A stretch of 64,000 nt of DNA from Methyloligella sp. (GTDB lineage: Bacteria; Pseudomonadota; Alphaproteobacteria; Rhizobiales; HXMU1428-3): positions 30,104-94,103 of the forward strand of contig BQJJ01000014.1 of assembly GCA_021604645.1 (NCBI GenBank), in the 5' to 3' direction. Below, one piece after another: positions 1 to 9,059 of this stretch (positions within the stretch are counted from its first letter, which is position 1; each line of letters starts with the position of its first letter). The translations under genes were made by a program, and so were the position numbers. Under the pieces are notes generated by a model, which saw only the letters and a list, made by a program, of their open reading frames with translations, had not been told where the DNA came from and ran no database searches.

Positions 1-1089
1 AGTAAACTCGAGGGTTAAGCCTTCCGTTTTCATCAAAGCGGTATATTGCTTGATCAAGCTAGCCTTTGGTTCTGTTAAAATCCGTCTGAAATCATTACGC
101 TCAAGCGCTCGAAGCTCGACGCGAATAGGAAGCCGGCCCTGCAGTTCTGGTAACAGATCAGAAGGCTTCGCCACATGAAACGCACCAGAAGCGATAAACA
201 GAATATGATCAGATTTCACCGGACCATATTTCGTAGAAACGGTTGTTCCTTCAATAAGTGGTAGAAGATCACGCTGGACGCCCTCACGAGAAACATCACC
301 GCCGCGCTCTTGACGAGCACAGATTTTGTCTATCTCATCAAGAAAAACAATGCCGTCATTCTCAACCAGCTCAATGGCTTCTTGAGCAATGGTTTCATCA
401 TCAATGAGCTTGTCAGATTCTTCTGCAATAAGCAGCTGATAAGAATCGCGAACAGTGGTGCGTTTGGTTTTTGTTTGTCCCTGAAAGGCTTTGCCAAGCA
501 TATCGGTTATATTGATCATGCCCATTTGCGCGCCCGGCATACCAGGAATATCAAAGTGCGGCATGCCGCCACCAGTGTCAGCAACTTGCACATCAATCTC
601 TTTTTCATCGAGTTGACCATCACGAAGTTTCCGGCGGAAATTCTCACGTGTCTCTGGTTTGGCGTCTTCACCAACTAAGGCATCAAGCACTCGTTCTTCC
701 GCATTAACATGCGCCTTGGCTTTGACTTCAGCACGCTTTTCATCGCGAATAATACTAATGCCAGCTTCAACCAAATCCCTAACGATTTGATCAACATCCC
801 TCCCAACATAGCCAACTTCAGTAAACTTCGTGGCTTCGATTTTGATAAAAGGAGCGTTTGCTAATTTCGCAAGACGGCGTGAGATTTCTGTTTTACCAAC
901 ACCCGTTGGGCCGATCATCAGAATGTTTTTAGGCAAAACCTCTTCGCGCATCTCATCGTCAAGCTGCTTGCGTCTCCAACGATTACGAAGCGCAATCGCA
1001 ACGGCGCGCTTGGCAGCAGCCTGGCCAATGATATGGCGGTCAAGTTCTGAAACAATTTCTTTTGGTAAATAATCTTTAGATTTTGTCAT
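1..1089 (-). CDS. hslU: ATP-dependent protease ATPase subunit HslU (3' end missing)
   Basis: HslU is the AAA+ unfoldase ring that feeds substrates to the HslV peptidase in the cytoplasm. Translating the minus strand from the ATG at 1089 gives 363 codons open to the window edge, against about 435 in full-length family members, so the C-terminal sensor-2 region is off the window. Visible motifs are the Walker A GPTGVGKT at residues 60-67 and a Walker B FLDEIDK near residue 248, with the charged I-domain between them. It is the last gene of a leftward hslV-membrane gene-hslU group. Identification is firm from the protein reading. Confidence 0.97.
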   Translation of the reverse strand, partial: MTKSKDYLPKEIVSELDRHIIGQAAAKRAVAIALRNRWRRKQLDDEMREEVLPKNILMIGPTGVGKTEISRRLAKLANAPFIKIEATKFTEVGYVGRDVDQIVRDLVEAGISIIRDEKRAEVKAKAHVNAEERVLDALVGEDAKPETRENFRRKLRDGQLDEKEIDVQVADTGGGMPHFDIPGMPGAQMGMINITDMLGKAFQGQTKTKRTTVRDSYQLLIAEESDKLIDDETIAQEAIELVENDGIVFLDEIDKICARQERGGDVSREGVQRDLLPLIEGTTVSTKYGPVKSDHILFIASGAFHVAKPSDLLPELQGRLPIRVELRALERNDFRRILTEPKASLIKQYTALMKTEGLTLEFT

Positions 1090-1110
1090 GGATAAGTCTA
1101 AACGCGTCCT

Positions 1111-2199
1111 TTAATTGGCAACAGGAGGAAGTTTTTCAAAGAATTTTTGAGATGGTAAAAGTGAAAACAAGGCTTTGCGCAAGCTATACCAGCCTGTGCC
1201 GAGAGAGAGAATAAGAGCGGCTATTAAGATCATAGTAATGATCAAAGCAGCATTTCCTTCAAGATCGAATTTATAAATAATAAATCCAAGCGCTGCTGCT
1301 GCATAACCAAGAGACGATATAAGCAAAGCACGGCGATCAATGATGAGTGCGACAAGTGAGAACAGCACGAACATGGAAAGAACAATGACGACCATTAAAT
1401 TAGGATTTGTCTCAGCTGTTGCTTCGTTGGCTGAAATCAATGGCTGCAAGCTCGTCCATAAAACGGAATGAGTGATGATAGGAGCAGCCAACAAATGCAG
1501 CCAAAAACCCTGGTCACTGGTTCGCTTGGTGCGATGCGGGTCTTGAACGTCAAACCACATAGCTGCTGCAAAAACCGAAAGACCAATTGCTAAGGTTACC
1601 CAGCGCAAATAAGGAGTGATAATATCTTTACCAATCAGGGCCATGGAGCCAGCAAGGAAAAATACCGCAATGGAACCAGCAAACAATAAAACAGAAAAAG
1701 GTAATTTAAACCGAAGGAAAAATGCACCCATCGCAATAACACCAAGGCCACATATGGAAATTATACCAAGCGGCGTTGCTTTGTTTGCATTTTCTAGAAA
1801 CAGAAACTCATAGCCATTAATCAAACTGTGCGAAACAAAATAAGCAAAGAAAATCGCAATGATAATACTTGGAAAATTGATACGTTTGTAAGCGGTGAGC
1901 CACTCACCAAGAAGCCAAAAAATCAGAACAGCAGTGACAGGAGCGACAAAGTTCATAAAGTCATCTCCCTTGCCAACAAGAGCAACCGCATATTTCAAGG
2001 CAAAGCCTAAAATGGCAACCCCCATGCCAATGAAAATATCATTGAAAGAGCGAAAAAATCGCGGTGCTTCATCTTCTACAGTTTGTGAGTGAGAAGCTGA
2101 TGCAGCTTCAGGAGATGCGAGTGACTTTAATTCTTTCAATTGAGCATCAGTGATGATGCCATCTTGAACGGCTTTCGCCAATTGGGCTTCATTCAGCAT
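1111..2199 (-). CDS. Multi-pass membrane protein between hslV and hslU
   Basis: A protein of about 362 aa with a hydrophilic N-terminus (about 60 residues) followed by roughly ten hydrophobic segments, so it is an integral inner-membrane protein. I do not recognise a family with certainty; the N-terminal stretch with ITDAQLKEL resembles the short helical head seen in some DUF2157-type membrane proteins. The start is placed at the second Met (2199), because the longer ORF start at 2214 would run further into hslV; even so the two genes overlap by 11 bases, implying co-transcription and coupling. A membrane gene at this position is unusual, since many relatives carry an acetyltransferase or nothing between hslV and hslU. 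Confidence 0.8.
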   Translation of the reverse strand: MLNEAQLAKAVQDGIITDAQLKELKSLASPEAASASHSQTVEDEAPRFFRSFNDIFIGMGVAILGFALKYAVALVGKGDDFMNFVAPVTAVLIFWLLGEWLTAYKRINFPSIIIAIFFAYFVSHSLINGYEFLFLENANKATPLGIISICGLGVIAMGAFFLRFKLPFSVLLFAGSIAVFFLAGSMALIGKDIITPYLRWVTLAIGLSVFAAAMWFDVQDPHRTKRTSDQGFWLHLLAAPIITHSVLWTSLQPLISANEATAETNPNLMVVIVLSMFVLFSLVALIIDRRALLISSLGYAAAALGFIIYKFDLEGNAALIITMILIAALILSLGTGWYSLRKALFSLLPSQKFFEKLPPVAN

Positions 2200-2749
2200 C
2201 GAGGCTCTCCACAATCACATTATCATTGGTATAAACACAAATTTCACACGCAATCTTCATGGCGCGCCGCGCAATGTCTTCAGCGCTTAAATCTTGATCA
2301 GCCAACGCTCTTGCAGCAGACAAGGCATAATTACCGCCAGAACCAATGCCCATCATGCCCTGTTCAGGTTCAAGCACATCACCCGTGCCCGTGAGAACAA
2401 GTGTTGTTGATTTATCAGCCACAATCATCATAGCCTCGAGGCGGCGCAAATATCTGTCGGTGCGCCAATCTTTGGCCATCTCAACAGCCGCGCGCATAAG
2501 TTGCCCGGGATATTGCTCCAATTTGCCCTCTAGTCGTTCAAAAAGAGTGAAGGCATCAGCAGTCGCACCTGCAAAGCCGGCAATCACAGAACCATTTCCA
2601 AGAGGACGAACTTTTCTCGCATTCCCTTTAATCACAGTCGCGCCAAGGCTCACCTGGCCATCACCAGCAATCACAACTTTATCACCTTTTCGAACGGTAA
2701 CAATGGTGGTGCCTCGCCAACCAGTTGGGTCATTATTCATCTCGGACAT
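2189..2749 (-). CDS. hslV: ATP-dependent protease peptidase subunit HslV
   Basis: HslV is the proteasome-like threonine peptidase that forms the core of the HslUV complex. At 186 aa it carries an N-terminal extension before [10 protein letters not shown], so the catalytic threonine is Thr14 and must be exposed by removal of a short propeptide, as in other alphaproteobacterial HslV. The GDGQVSLG and GSGGNYA blocks are conserved. The start at 2749 has a GAGAGGG ribosome site 8 bases upstream; Met4 is a possible alternative. It heads the leftward operon, and an RpoH-like promoter candidate lies just upstream. Confidence 0.97.
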   Translation of the reverse strand: MSEMNNDPTGWRGTTIVTVRKGDKVVIAGDGQVSLGATVIKGNARKVRPLGNGSVIAGFAGATADAFTLFERLEGKLEQYPGQLMRAAVEMAKDWRTDRYLRRLEAMMIVADKSTTLVLTGTGDVLEPEQGMMGIGSGGNYALSAARALADQDLSAEDIARRAMKIACEICVYTNDNVIVESLDAE

Positions 2750-2793
2750 TAAAGGTCCCTCTCAATTAAACACTGTATAGGGGTTATCCCTAG

Positions 2794-2822
2794 ATATTGG
2801 ATGGAAATACGGCAAGGTCAAG
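2794..2822 (-). promoter_or_regulatory. Candidate heat-shock (RpoH-type) promoter of hslV
   Basis: Read on the minus strand there is CTTGAC at 2822-2817, a 17-base spacer, and CAATAT at 2799-2794, which fits the alphaproteobacterial sigma-32 pattern CTTGAC-N17-CNATAT. Transcription would start near 2787, about 40 bases before the hslV start codon. HslVU is a classic heat-shock operon, so the match makes biological sense; no expression evidence is available. Confidence 0.5.
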
Positions 2823-3000
2823 GACTTGGCCAGATAAAAAGTTAGATAGATTAAGGTCTAAACCTAAAATCAGAGCTATTTATAGATTAGTTTCTTGTCC
2901 TGCAACAATGAAAAAGCCTAAAAATTAATTATTTACCAAATTTACTGGGTTATCACAAAGACAGAGTAACAAACTATATGATATGTAAGGTCTAAATTTA

Positions 3001-3047
3001 GAGCACAATCCGACCGGAGTACAACGAGGATCGGTAAAAATGTGCGC
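3001..3047 (+). repeat. Rhizobial-style intergenic palindrome
   Basis: GCACA at 3003-3007 pairs with TGTGC at 3041-3045, enclosing an inner CCGA...TCGG arm around a GACCGGAG core. Its style (an A/G-rich hairpin with CCGGAG and a distal AGCG-like loop) resembles intergenic palindromes common in Rhizobiales. It belongs to a different family from the PE and ME elements, although the nested insert IC at 29435 and 32709 has a similar core. Confidence 0.55.
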
Positions 3048-3059
3048 CAAACAAATGAC

Positions 3060-3100
3060 TAGAGCATTCAATCGGTTCCATTTGAAAAGATTATGCTCTA
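3060..3100 (+). repeat. TAGAGCAT palindrome (rhizobial intergenic repeat)
   Basis: TAGAGCAT at 3060-3067 is exactly inverted at 3093-3100, with ATCGGTTCCATTTGAAAAGAT in the loop region forming an imperfect inner arm. The GAGCAT...ATGCTC frame with an internal GGTTCC is a pattern seen widely between genes in Rhizobiales. It sits about 37 bases upstream of hisB and could be transcribed as part of its leader. No function is claimed. Confidence 0.6.
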
Positions 3101-3136
3101 GCTATGGGGCTTAGACCCTATTCGGAGAAGAGTGAA

Positions 3137-3724
3137 ATGCGATCAGCGACAATAGAGCGTAAAACCAACGAAACAGAGATAAGCACCACCATTAATCTGG
3201 ATGGAACAGGTCAATATGACATTGAAACAGGTGTTGGCTTCTTTGATCACATGTTGGAACAATTGGCGCGCCACTCCCTAATGGACATAACACTGCGTTG
3301 TAAAGGTGATTTACACATTGACCAGCACCACACAGTTGAAGATTGCGGCATCGCCATGGGCCAGGCATTTACGAAAGCGCTGGGTGATAAAGCAGGCATT
3401 ACGCGCTATGGTTCATGTGATTTGCCAATGGATGAAACGCTAACACGTGTGGCGCTAGATATCTCTGGCCGGCCGTTTTTAGTGTGGCAAGTTGAGTTCA
3501 GCAAAGACAAAATCGGCGATATGGACACAGAACTCTTCAGAGAATGGTTCCAGGCCTTTCACCAACATGCAGGGATCACATTGCACGTAACAAATCTTTA
3601 CGGCGATAACAACCACCACATCGCCGAAAGCAGCTATAAAGCCCTTGCAAGAGCCTTGCGTGTTGCCCTGACTATTGACGAAGCCCAAAAAGATAGAATA
3701 CCTTCAACAAAAGGAACGCTTTAG
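3137..3724 (+). CDS. hisB: Imidazoleglycerol-phosphate dehydratase
   Basis: Catalyses the sixth step of histidine synthesis, dehydration of imidazole glycerol phosphate. The 195 aa monofunctional enzyme shows both manganese-binding His clusters: HHTVED at residues 64-69 and NNHHIAES at about 159-166, plus GVGFFDHML near residue 32. The start at 3137 ([10 protein letters not shown]) is chosen over the upstream ATG at 3104, because it matches the usual family N-terminus and has a GGAGAAGAG site just before it. It opens the rightward his cluster; a degenerate ME hairpin and PE copy 1 separate it from the next gene. Confidence 0.96.
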   Translation: MRSATIERKTNETEISTTINLDGTGQYDIETGVGFFDHMLEQLARHSLMDITLRCKGDLHIDQHHTVEDCGIAMGQAFTKALGDKAGITRYGSCDLPMDETLTRVALDISGRPFLVWQVEFSKDKIGDMDTELFREWFQAFHQHAGITLHVTNLYGDNNHHIAESSYKALARALRVALTIDEAQKDRIPSTKGTL

Positions 3725-3738
3725 CGCGCAACTACAAA

Positions 3739-3767
3739 GCGCGGTTGCTAGTAAAAATTGAAGGTGC
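3739..3767 (+). repeat. Degenerate ME hairpin after hisB
   Basis: GCGCGGTTGCTAGT matches the 5' half of the ME family, but the returning inner arm is decayed (AAAAATTGAAGGTGC). It lies 15 bases after the hisB stop codon, the position typical of other ME copies. Read as a worn copy. Confidence 0.4.
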
Positions 3768-3796
3768 TCTAAAAGAGTTAAAAAACAAAACAAGCT

Positions 3797-3910
3797 TTCC
3801 GATGAAGGAGCTCAGCCCATTTCGGGCTGAGGGACATGGCGTAGTCCGGTGCTTAGCACCGCCCCTCGGAGGGCCCGCAGCGAAGCTGCGGAATTGCCCG
3901 TGAGAGAGAA
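3797..3910 (+). repeat. PE element copy 1 (hisB-DUF2628 gap)
   Basis: Full-length structured element. The 5' box is GATGAAGGAG. Hairpin I is CTCAGCCC/GGGCTGAG, then GGACAT, then hairpin III GGTGC-TTA-GCACC, then CCTCGGAGGG, then hairpin IV CCGCAGC-GAA-GCTGCGG, and the 3' box GCCCGTGAGAGAGAA. The element ends one base before the DUF2628 start codon, so its GAGAGAGA tail must serve as that gene's ribosome-binding region. Confidence 0.85.
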
Positions 3911-3911
3911 T

Positions 3912-4376
3912 ATGCAAACTTATACAATACATGCCCCGATGGAAGATAGCCGCTCATTAGAAGAACGCGCACTAGACTATCAATTCATCAAAGAAGGCTT
4001 TTCAATGTGGGCTGCACTTTTCGGCCCATTTTGGTTACTGATGAAAGGCATGTGGCTTGAAACTCTAGGTTATTTTCTGGCGGCAATCGGCTTGGGCTTA
4101 GCCCTGCAACTGTTAGGCTTCAATGAAGAAGCCATCTCAGCTTTCATATGGGCCGCGAATTTCATATTCGCTCTCTTCGCGCGCGATATTGAGCGATTGC
4201 ATTATGAAAGAAGTGGGTTTAATTTGATCGGAGTGGTCAATGGCAAAACGAAAGATGAGTGCGAAGCCCGCTATTTTCGTTCATCTAATTTTCGTGTCTT
4301 AAACCCAAATGAAACAGATCAAAACAATCAAACTCAAATTCAGACAAACAATAATAAAGAGGTCTTAGAGACATGA
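3912..4376 (+). CDS. DUF2628 membrane protein
   Basis: A 154 aa protein of the DUF2628 family, which in Rhizobiales sits inside the his cluster between hisB and hisH. The middle (about residues 30-90) has the family pattern: FSMWAALFGPFWLLMKGMW followed by two or three hydrophobic helices; the C-terminus is polar and Asn/Gln-rich. The start is set at the ATG at 3912, which directly follows the PE element tail, rather than the ORF start at 3849 lying inside the element. It ends in an ATGA overlap with hisH, implying translational coupling. Its molecular role is unknown. Confidence 0.88.
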   Translation: MQTYTIHAPMEDSRSLEERALDYQFIKEGFSMWAALFGPFWLLMKGMWLETLGYFLAAIGLGLALQLLGFNEEAISAFIWAANFIFALFARDIERLHYERSGFNLIGVVNGKTKDECEARYFRSSNFRVLNPNETDQNNQTQIQTNNNKEVLET

Positions 4377-5053
4377 CCTGTGTCATCATTGACTACGGCT
4401 CTGGTAATCTTCACTCCGCACTAAAATCTTTTGAACGAGCATCAAACGAGAGCGGTCTAAATAAATCCATCACCTTAAGCAACAATCCTGATGATATCGC
4501 CAAAGCGGATCACATCGTGTTACCAGGCGTTGGCGCTTATGCTGATTGTCTAAGTGGTTTGGAGGCGATTGATGGTTTGAAAGACGCGCTTGAAGAAGCC
4601 GTGATTGAAAAGGGTCGCCCCTTTTTCGGCATCTGTGTTGGCATGCAGCTTATGAGCACTGAAGGCCATGAGTATAAAATCTCAAAAGGCTTAAACTGGA
4701 TCCCAGGGCTCGTCGAAGCCATAGAACCAAACGACAAACACTTAAAAATCCCCCACATGGGCTGGAACACGCTCTCTGTACGCCCCTTCAGTTGCCCACC
4801 AGCAACCGGGGCTGATACACACCCTGTTCTTAAAGACATCAAAACAGGTGAAGATGGCCTGCACGCTTATTTTGTCCATAGTTATCACTTCATACCAGAT
4901 AACCCAGCGCATATTTTAGCCACTACAGAGTATGGCGGCGAAATCACAGCGATGGTGGCTAGAGATAATATGATCGGCACCCAGTTCCACCCAGAAAAGT
5001 CTCAGACCCTGGGCTTAAAGCTGATCAGCAATTTCTTAGGGTGGAAGCCATAA
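4373..5053 (+). CDS. hisH: Imidazole glycerol phosphate synthase, glutaminase subunit
   Basis: Glutamine amidotransferase that passes ammonia to HisF for imidazole ring closure. At 226 aa it has the class I triad: Cys88 in GICVGMQLM, then His206 and Glu208 in FHPEKSQ. The N-terminal IDYGSGNLHS is the family signature. Its ATG overlaps the stop of the preceding gene by four bases. Its partner hisF lies 4 kb downstream, beyond hisA and three unrelated genes, so the two subunits of one enzyme are encoded at a distance here. Confidence 0.97.
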   Translation: MTCVIIDYGSGNLHSALKSFERASNESGLNKSITLSNNPDDIAKADHIVLPGVGAYADCLSGLEAIDGLKDALEEAVIEKGRPFFGICVGMQLMSTEGHEYKISKGLNWIPGLVEAIEPNDKHLKIPHMGWNTLSVRPFSCPPATGADTHPVLKDIKTGEDGLHAYFVHSYHFIPDNPAHILATTEYGGEITAMVARDNMIGTQFHPEKSQTLGLKLISNFLGWKP

Positions 5054-5136
5054 GTGATTAGCCCATTGCATATCAATGCTTTCCAAGCTACAAGCTAAGC
5101 CTTAAAACTATAACCCCCTAATAAATAGGCTAGCCT

Positions 5137-5862
5137 ATGATACTTTTCCCTGCGATTGATCTTAAAGATGGAAACTGTGTGCGCTTGATTAAAGGCGAGA
5201 TGGACCAGGCAACTGTGTTTAATGAAAGCCCTGCAAACCAGGCCAAACAGTTTGAAGATCAAGGCTTTGAATATCTGCATATTGTGGATTTGAATGGCGC
5301 CTTTGCAGGGGAACCAGTTAATGGCGGCGCGGTTGATGAAATTTTGGCGGCTATCAAAATGCCGACCCAGTTGGGTGGTGGCATCAGAGATTTAAAAACC
5401 ATTGAGATGTGGTTGGAAAAAGGCATCAGCCGGGTGATCTTAGGTACCGTCGCCGTGAAAGATCCTGAGCTCGTTATTGAAGCATGCAAAAAATTTCCAG
5501 GGAAAATTGCAGTAGGCATTGATGCAAAAGACGGGTTCGTGGCTGTAGAAGGCTGGGCCGAAGTTTCTGAACTCAGCGTCATTGAGCTGGCGAAAAAGTT
5601 TGAAAACGCCGGCGTAGCAGCGATTATTTATACAGACATTGCAAGAGACGGCATCTTGGCAGGGCTGAATATGAAATCAACAGTTGAGCTTGCCAATGCG
5701 GTCTCCATTCCAGTGATTGCTTCAGGTGGTCTGGCTTCAATTGATGATATTCATGAACTGAAAAAGCCAGAAAATGCGATCTTGGAAGGTGCCATCTCAG
5801 GCCGCGCCCTCTATGACGGTCGCCTCGACCCAGCAGAAGCCTTAGCTGTGCTGAAAGCATAA
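5137..5862 (+). CDS. hisA: ProFAR isomerase (HisA)
   Basis: Phosphoribosylformimino-5-aminoimidazole carboxamide ribotide isomerase, a (beta/alpha)8 barrel. The 241 aa product has the first-half catalytic Asp8 in FPAIDLKDG and the second-half Asp in YTDIARDG, with phosphate-binding GGGIRD and ASGG loops. The start at 5137 matches the family N-terminus. It follows hisH by 83 bases and is followed by PE copy 2. Identification is firm. Confidence 0.97.
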   Translation: MILFPAIDLKDGNCVRLIKGEMDQATVFNESPANQAKQFEDQGFEYLHIVDLNGAFAGEPVNGGAVDEILAAIKMPTQLGGGIRDLKTIEMWLEKGISRVILGTVAVKDPELVIEACKKFPGKIAVGIDAKDGFVAVEGWAEVSELSVIELAKKFENAGVAAIIYTDIARDGILAGLNMKSTVELANAVSIPVIASGGLASIDDIHELKKPENAILEGAISGRALYDGRLDPAEALAVLKA

Positions 5863-5895
5863 TTTTCAAGCACTGAAAAAAATATAAATTATCTA

Positions 5896-6010
5896 TACGA
5901 AGAAGGAGCATTGCCCTTTTTGGGCAATGGGACATGGCAGCGCTAGCTGCCCGGCGCGTTGCGCCGCACCTCGTAGGCCTGAGCGTAGCGAGGAATAGCC
6001 GTGAGAGAAA
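5896..6010 (+). repeat. PE element copy 2 (after hisA)
   Basis: 5' box TACGAAGAAGGAG. Hairpin I ATTGCCC/GGGCAAT, a different arm pair from copy 1. Then GGACAT, hairpin II GGCAGC-GCTA-GCTGCC, hairpin III CGGCGC-GTT-GCGCCG, CCTCGTAGG, an imperfect hairpin IV, and AATAGCCGTGAGAGA. It lies 34 bases after the hisA stop. Confidence 0.85.
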
Positions 6011-6083
6011 ATAAACTTTCTTTCATAATGTATTCCTGTAAATTAAAAGTCAGGTTTAATGATATTGGTTCGGGGATTGATGA

Positions 6084-6977
6084 TTGTTGAATTTTAACTT
6101 TCTAGCAAAGGCCTTAATTATTTTAAGTCTGAGCCTATGTTTTAGTTTCACTAATATAAGTGATGGTCAATCCAAACAAAGTGCTCGAGATTTTAAAAAA
6201 CAATTCCAAACCTTTACAAAATCAGATGATGGTCAAAAGGGAAACTGGTTAGACAAAACCTCACCGTGGGCGCCTTACTTTAATTCAATAAACACTTTAG
6301 AGCGATCCAAAGAACAAATAAGTTGGGAGCAAGAAGGACGCTGCCAAAAAGTTTTAACAGCTATTCAAGCTGCTTTCATTAAAGCTCATCCAAAACTAGC
6401 AGTCATTTTTTTTAAAGGGCCAATACGACTTAATTTTGAGCGAACAATCATCCCCTATCACTCCCCTTCTTACAAACGATGTCAAATCTGGAAGAAGTTA
6501 AACGTGGTGATCGAAACAAGCAGGCGAGCAAATGTGAACTTAACCGACCCGTTTGTGAATTTACCTTACATATATTTAGGGGAAGAAAAGCCAACTAAAA
6601 AACCAAGTCAGAAAAAGATGAAGCCTGAAGATGTCAGATTGTCTAAAATTTATAAAAAAGCGGTGATTGATCTTATCTCACTAGCTACTTGCAAAAACGA
6701 TAAAATGGCTCTGAGAGATATAAACGAACTTGATATGATGAGTTATTCGAGAGTTTTTACTGAAACTGAGGCTTATTTTTTAGATGCGATTGCACAATCA
6801 ATGTCAGTTAAAACAAACCTTTATCAAAATGTAAAAATACGGTTGAGTAAAAAATACTCGCAAGATCGAGCATCTTATGACCCTCAAAAACTTTTTTTTC
6901 TGCAAACCCATCTACAAAATAACGATATGGAAAAAGCAAAAAAGTTAGTTCCTAATCTTACTAGGCACTGTAGGTGA
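6084..6977 (+). CDS. Putative secreted protein of unknown function
   Basis: A 297 aa product with an N-terminal signal peptide (hydrophobic core ALIILSLSLCFSF) and a lysine-rich mature part. Four or five cysteines occur (for example in EGRCQKVL, YKRCQIW and the terminal RHCR), which could form disulfides in the periplasm. I do not recognise a family. No ATG lies near the signal peptide, so a TTG start at 6084 or 6087 is inferred, with GGGGA upstream. It sits inside the his cluster between two PE elements, and its A+T richness and rare start suggest a laterally gained or poorly expressed gene. Confidence 0.6.
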   Translation: MLNFNFLAKALIILSLSLCFSFTNISDGQSKQSARDFKKQFQTFTKSDDGQKGNWLDKTSPWAPYFNSINTLERSKEQISWEQEGRCQKVLTAIQAAFIKAHPKLAVIFFKGPIRLNFERTIIPYHSPSYKRCQIWKKLNVVIETSRRANVNLTDPFVNLPYIYLGEEKPTKKPSQKKMKPEDVRLSKIYKKAVIDLISLATCKNDKMALRDINELDMMSYSRVFTETEAYFLDAIAQSMSVKTNLYQNVKIRLSKKYSQDRASYDPQKLFFLQTHLQNNDMEKAKKLVPNLTRHCR

Positions 6978-7009
6978 TTTTTGAGTATCTAAAAATGATA
7001 AGCTTGCTT

Positions 7010-7127
7010 TACGAAGAAGGAGCATTGCCCTTTTCGGGCAATGGGACATGACGCCGGGGGCGTCCGGTGCTTAGCGCTGCCTCTCGGAGGCCCATGAGCT
7101 TCAGCTCATGGAATAGCCGTGAGAGAG
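7010..7127 (+). repeat. PE element copy 3
   Basis: 5' box ACGAAGAAGGAG. Hairpin I ATTGCCC/GGGCAAT, GGACAT, hairpin II GACGCC-GGGG-GCGTC, hairpin III with GGTGC/GCGCT(GC), CTCTCGGAGG, hairpin IV CATGAGCT-TC-AGCTCATG, and AATAGCCGTGAGAGAG. It lies between two convergent genes, so it is read in the sense of the left-hand gene only. Confidence 0.85.
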
Positions 7128-7139
7128 AAAAGTAAAATT

Positions 7140-7607
7140 TTATTTCATAAACGGCACCATGCTGCGCATTACACACACATAAAAAGCAAAGTGGCACCAA
7201 AAGGGTGTGACAGTTTTTAACTTGCTGCATTTCTCAAAATCACTCAGACAGGTAAAAGGCTGACTATCAAATTTAATGGCCTCTTCTTTGGTGAAGGGCA
7301 GTTTGGTCTCCGCTCTTTTTTTAATGTTCTCAAGCCGCGTTAAAATTTCTTTTTGGCTGTGTTTTGGGAGTGATAAAAAATTATCAACTGTAATCAAATC
7401 TCCATCAACCGCATTTTCGAGAGTGCGCAGTTGGGTTTCAAAAACTTTTAGGTTAAATTTCTGAGCTTTTAAAATCTTCGGGGCAGATTTTTTCTCACTG
7501 GCTTTTTTGATGGTTTCAGCAAGCTTCTGTATGGCTGGTAATGATATTTTTCTTGTTTTCAAGCCTGATACGATTTCATCGTCTTTGACTTGTTTTTTCT
7601 TAGCCAT
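7140..7607 (-). CDS. Hypothetical protein, lysine-rich
   Basis: A 155 aa product starting MAKKKQVKDDE at 7607, with GGGAGG four bases before the start codon; the ORF begins four codons earlier. It is highly charged and helical in appearance (many Lys/Glu, heptad-like leucines around residues 25-110), with Cys only in the last third (FTCLSDFEKCS, FWCHF, YVCVM). I recognise no family. The last codons abut PE copy 3, and a cysteine and aromatic-rich tail of this kind might be altered sequence brought in with the element. It is the only minus-strand gene inside the his cluster. Confidence 0.55.
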   Translation of the reverse strand: MAKKKQVKDDEIVSGLKTRKISLPAIQKLAETIKKASEKKSAPKILKAQKFNLKVFETQLRTLENAVDGDLITVDNFLSLPKHSQKEILTRLENIKKRAETKLPFTKEEAIKFDSQPFTCLSDFEKCSKLKTVTPFWCHFAFYVCVMRSMVPFMK

Positions 7608-7782
7608 ATGGCCTCCCAAAAAAGAACTTCTTTTAAAATGATATGAATAACACCACTGGTGTTAGCTTATATTTAAATTGAAAATATGAACCAGATCACA
7701 ATCCATAACAAATAATTTGTTTCAAGCCAGAGCAATTGAAGGTTATGCTGTTTAAAAAATAAGCAATCACGAGGGCTGCCTA

Positions 7783-9012
7783 ATGTTAAAAACAACAACA
7801 GAACGTGTCGAATTCACTGGAAGCACCGGAGAAAAAATCGCCGGTAAATTAGACAAACCCATTGGGCCCATTCGTACCTATGCTTTATACGCTCATTGTT
7901 TTACCTGTACAAAAGAGTTCATCGGATCACGTACAATTTGTGAGGCCTTGGCCAGTCACGGCATTGCTGTTCTTCGGTTTGATTTCACAGGGCTTGGCTC
8001 AAGTGGCGGAGATTTTGGTGAAACAAACTTTCTCTCAAATGTTCAAGACCTCATCGCGGCGTCTAAATTTATGGAAGATGAGTTAGAAGCACCATCCTTA
8101 CTTATTGGGCATTCATTAGGAGGTGCTGCAGTTCTATCAGCAGCAAAACATATTGATAGCGCAAAAGTCGTTATCTCTATTGCTGCGCCAGCTGATGCCG
8201 ATCATGTCATTCACAATTTCGCAGATCACGTTGAAGAGATTGAGACCAATGGATCAGCACAAGTGAAACTAGGCGGAAAAGAGCTGACCATCAGCAAGCA
8301 ATTTCTAGAAGACCTCAGAGCGCAAAATGTGACGCAAGGCCTCTCAGATGTTCGCAAAGCATTTTTGATCATGCATTCACCAACAGATAATATGGTCGGG
8401 ATTGAAAATGCAGGACGAATATTCGCTGCCGCCAAACACCCAAAAAGTTTTGTGTCATTAGATGAGGCAGATCACCTTCTAACCAAACCAGAAGACGCGG
8501 CTTATGTTGCTGCGAATATCAACACATGGGCCAGCCGCTATTTACCGCGTCCTGAAGATAAGAGCCAAAAATGGGAAGGCCATGTCCGCGTCTCGGAAAC
8601 AAGGGCAAGTAAGTTCCAAAACTGGGTGCAAGCAGGGCCGCACGGGTTTATGGCAGATGAACCGAAATCTTATGGCGGGACTGAAACAGGCCCAACTCCT
8701 TATAACTTGTTAGCAGCCGCGCTGGGTGCCTGTACAAACATGACGCTCCGAAACTATGCAAGCTTGAAAAATTTAGAGATCGGTCAAATCAATGTTGAAG
8801 TTGAATATAGCAAAATTCATATTGAAGATTGCAATGAATGCGAGCAAAGCGAAAGTGGAAAAATAGATCAATTTGAACGCCGCATTGAAATTAAAGGCTT
8901 GAGAGACCCTGAATTAGAACAAAAACTACTCTCAATAGCAGATCGATGCCCTGTTCATAGGACATTGGAAAATCAGGCCCATATTGTAACAAATACAAAG
9001 AAAAAAACTTAA
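7783..9012 (+). CDS. Alpha/beta hydrolase-OsmC fusion protein
   Basis: A 409 aa two-domain protein. Residues 1-255 form an alpha/beta hydrolase with nucleophile Ser110 in GHSLGG and a late Asp/His pair (HSPTDNMV, DEADHLL). Residues about 270-405 form an OsmC/Ohr-type domain with the two reactive cysteines in ALGACTNMTL and DRCPVH. OsmC proteins reduce organic hydroperoxides; the substrate of the hydrolase half is unknown. This fusion is a known family in alphaproteobacteria and gammaproteobacteria. It lies between hisA and hisF, with no functional link to histidine synthesis visible. Confidence 0.9.
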   Translation: MLKTTTERVEFTGSTGEKIAGKLDKPIGPIRTYALYAHCFTCTKEFIGSRTICEALASHGIAVLRFDFTGLGSSGGDFGETNFLSNVQDLIAASKFMEDELEAPSLLIGHSLGGAAVLSAAKHIDSAKVVISIAAPADADHVIHNFADHVEEIETNGSAQVKLGGKELTISKQFLEDLRAQNVTQGLSDVRKAFLIMHSPTDNMVGIENAGRIFAAAKHPKSFVSLDEADHLLTKPEDAAYVAANINTWASRYLPRPEDKSQKWEGHVRVSETRASKFQNWVQAGPHGFMADEPKSYGGTETGPTPYNLLAAALGACTNMTLRNYASLKNLEIGQINVEVEYSKIHIEDCNECEQSESGKIDQFERRIEIKGLRDPELEQKLLSIADRCPVHRTLENQAHIVTNTKKKT

Positions 9013-9043
9013 AAACACCTGATTTAATCATATCGAAAAAGAG

Positions 9044-9059
9044 TGTGATCTAAATCACT
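9044..9059 (+). promoter_or_regulatory. CRP/FNR-type palindrome upstream of hisF
   Basis: TGTGA-TCTAAA-TCACT matches the CRP/FNR-family half-site pattern TGTGA-N6-TCACA in nine of ten positions. It is about 90 bases before hisF and 32 after the previous stop codon. It overlaps by two bases a second hairpin (CTGGTTT/AAACCAG, 9058-9079). A regulator for it is not in the window. Confidence 0.4.

Noticed and set aside
1616..2092. Plus-strand ORFs of 60-65 codons opposite the membrane gene.
   Set aside because: They are antisense shadows of an evident membrane-protein frame, with no ribosome site or family.
3849..3911. Extending the DUF2628 gene upstream to the ATG at 3849.
   Set aside because: The extra codons lie wholly inside PE copy 1 and have no family similarity.
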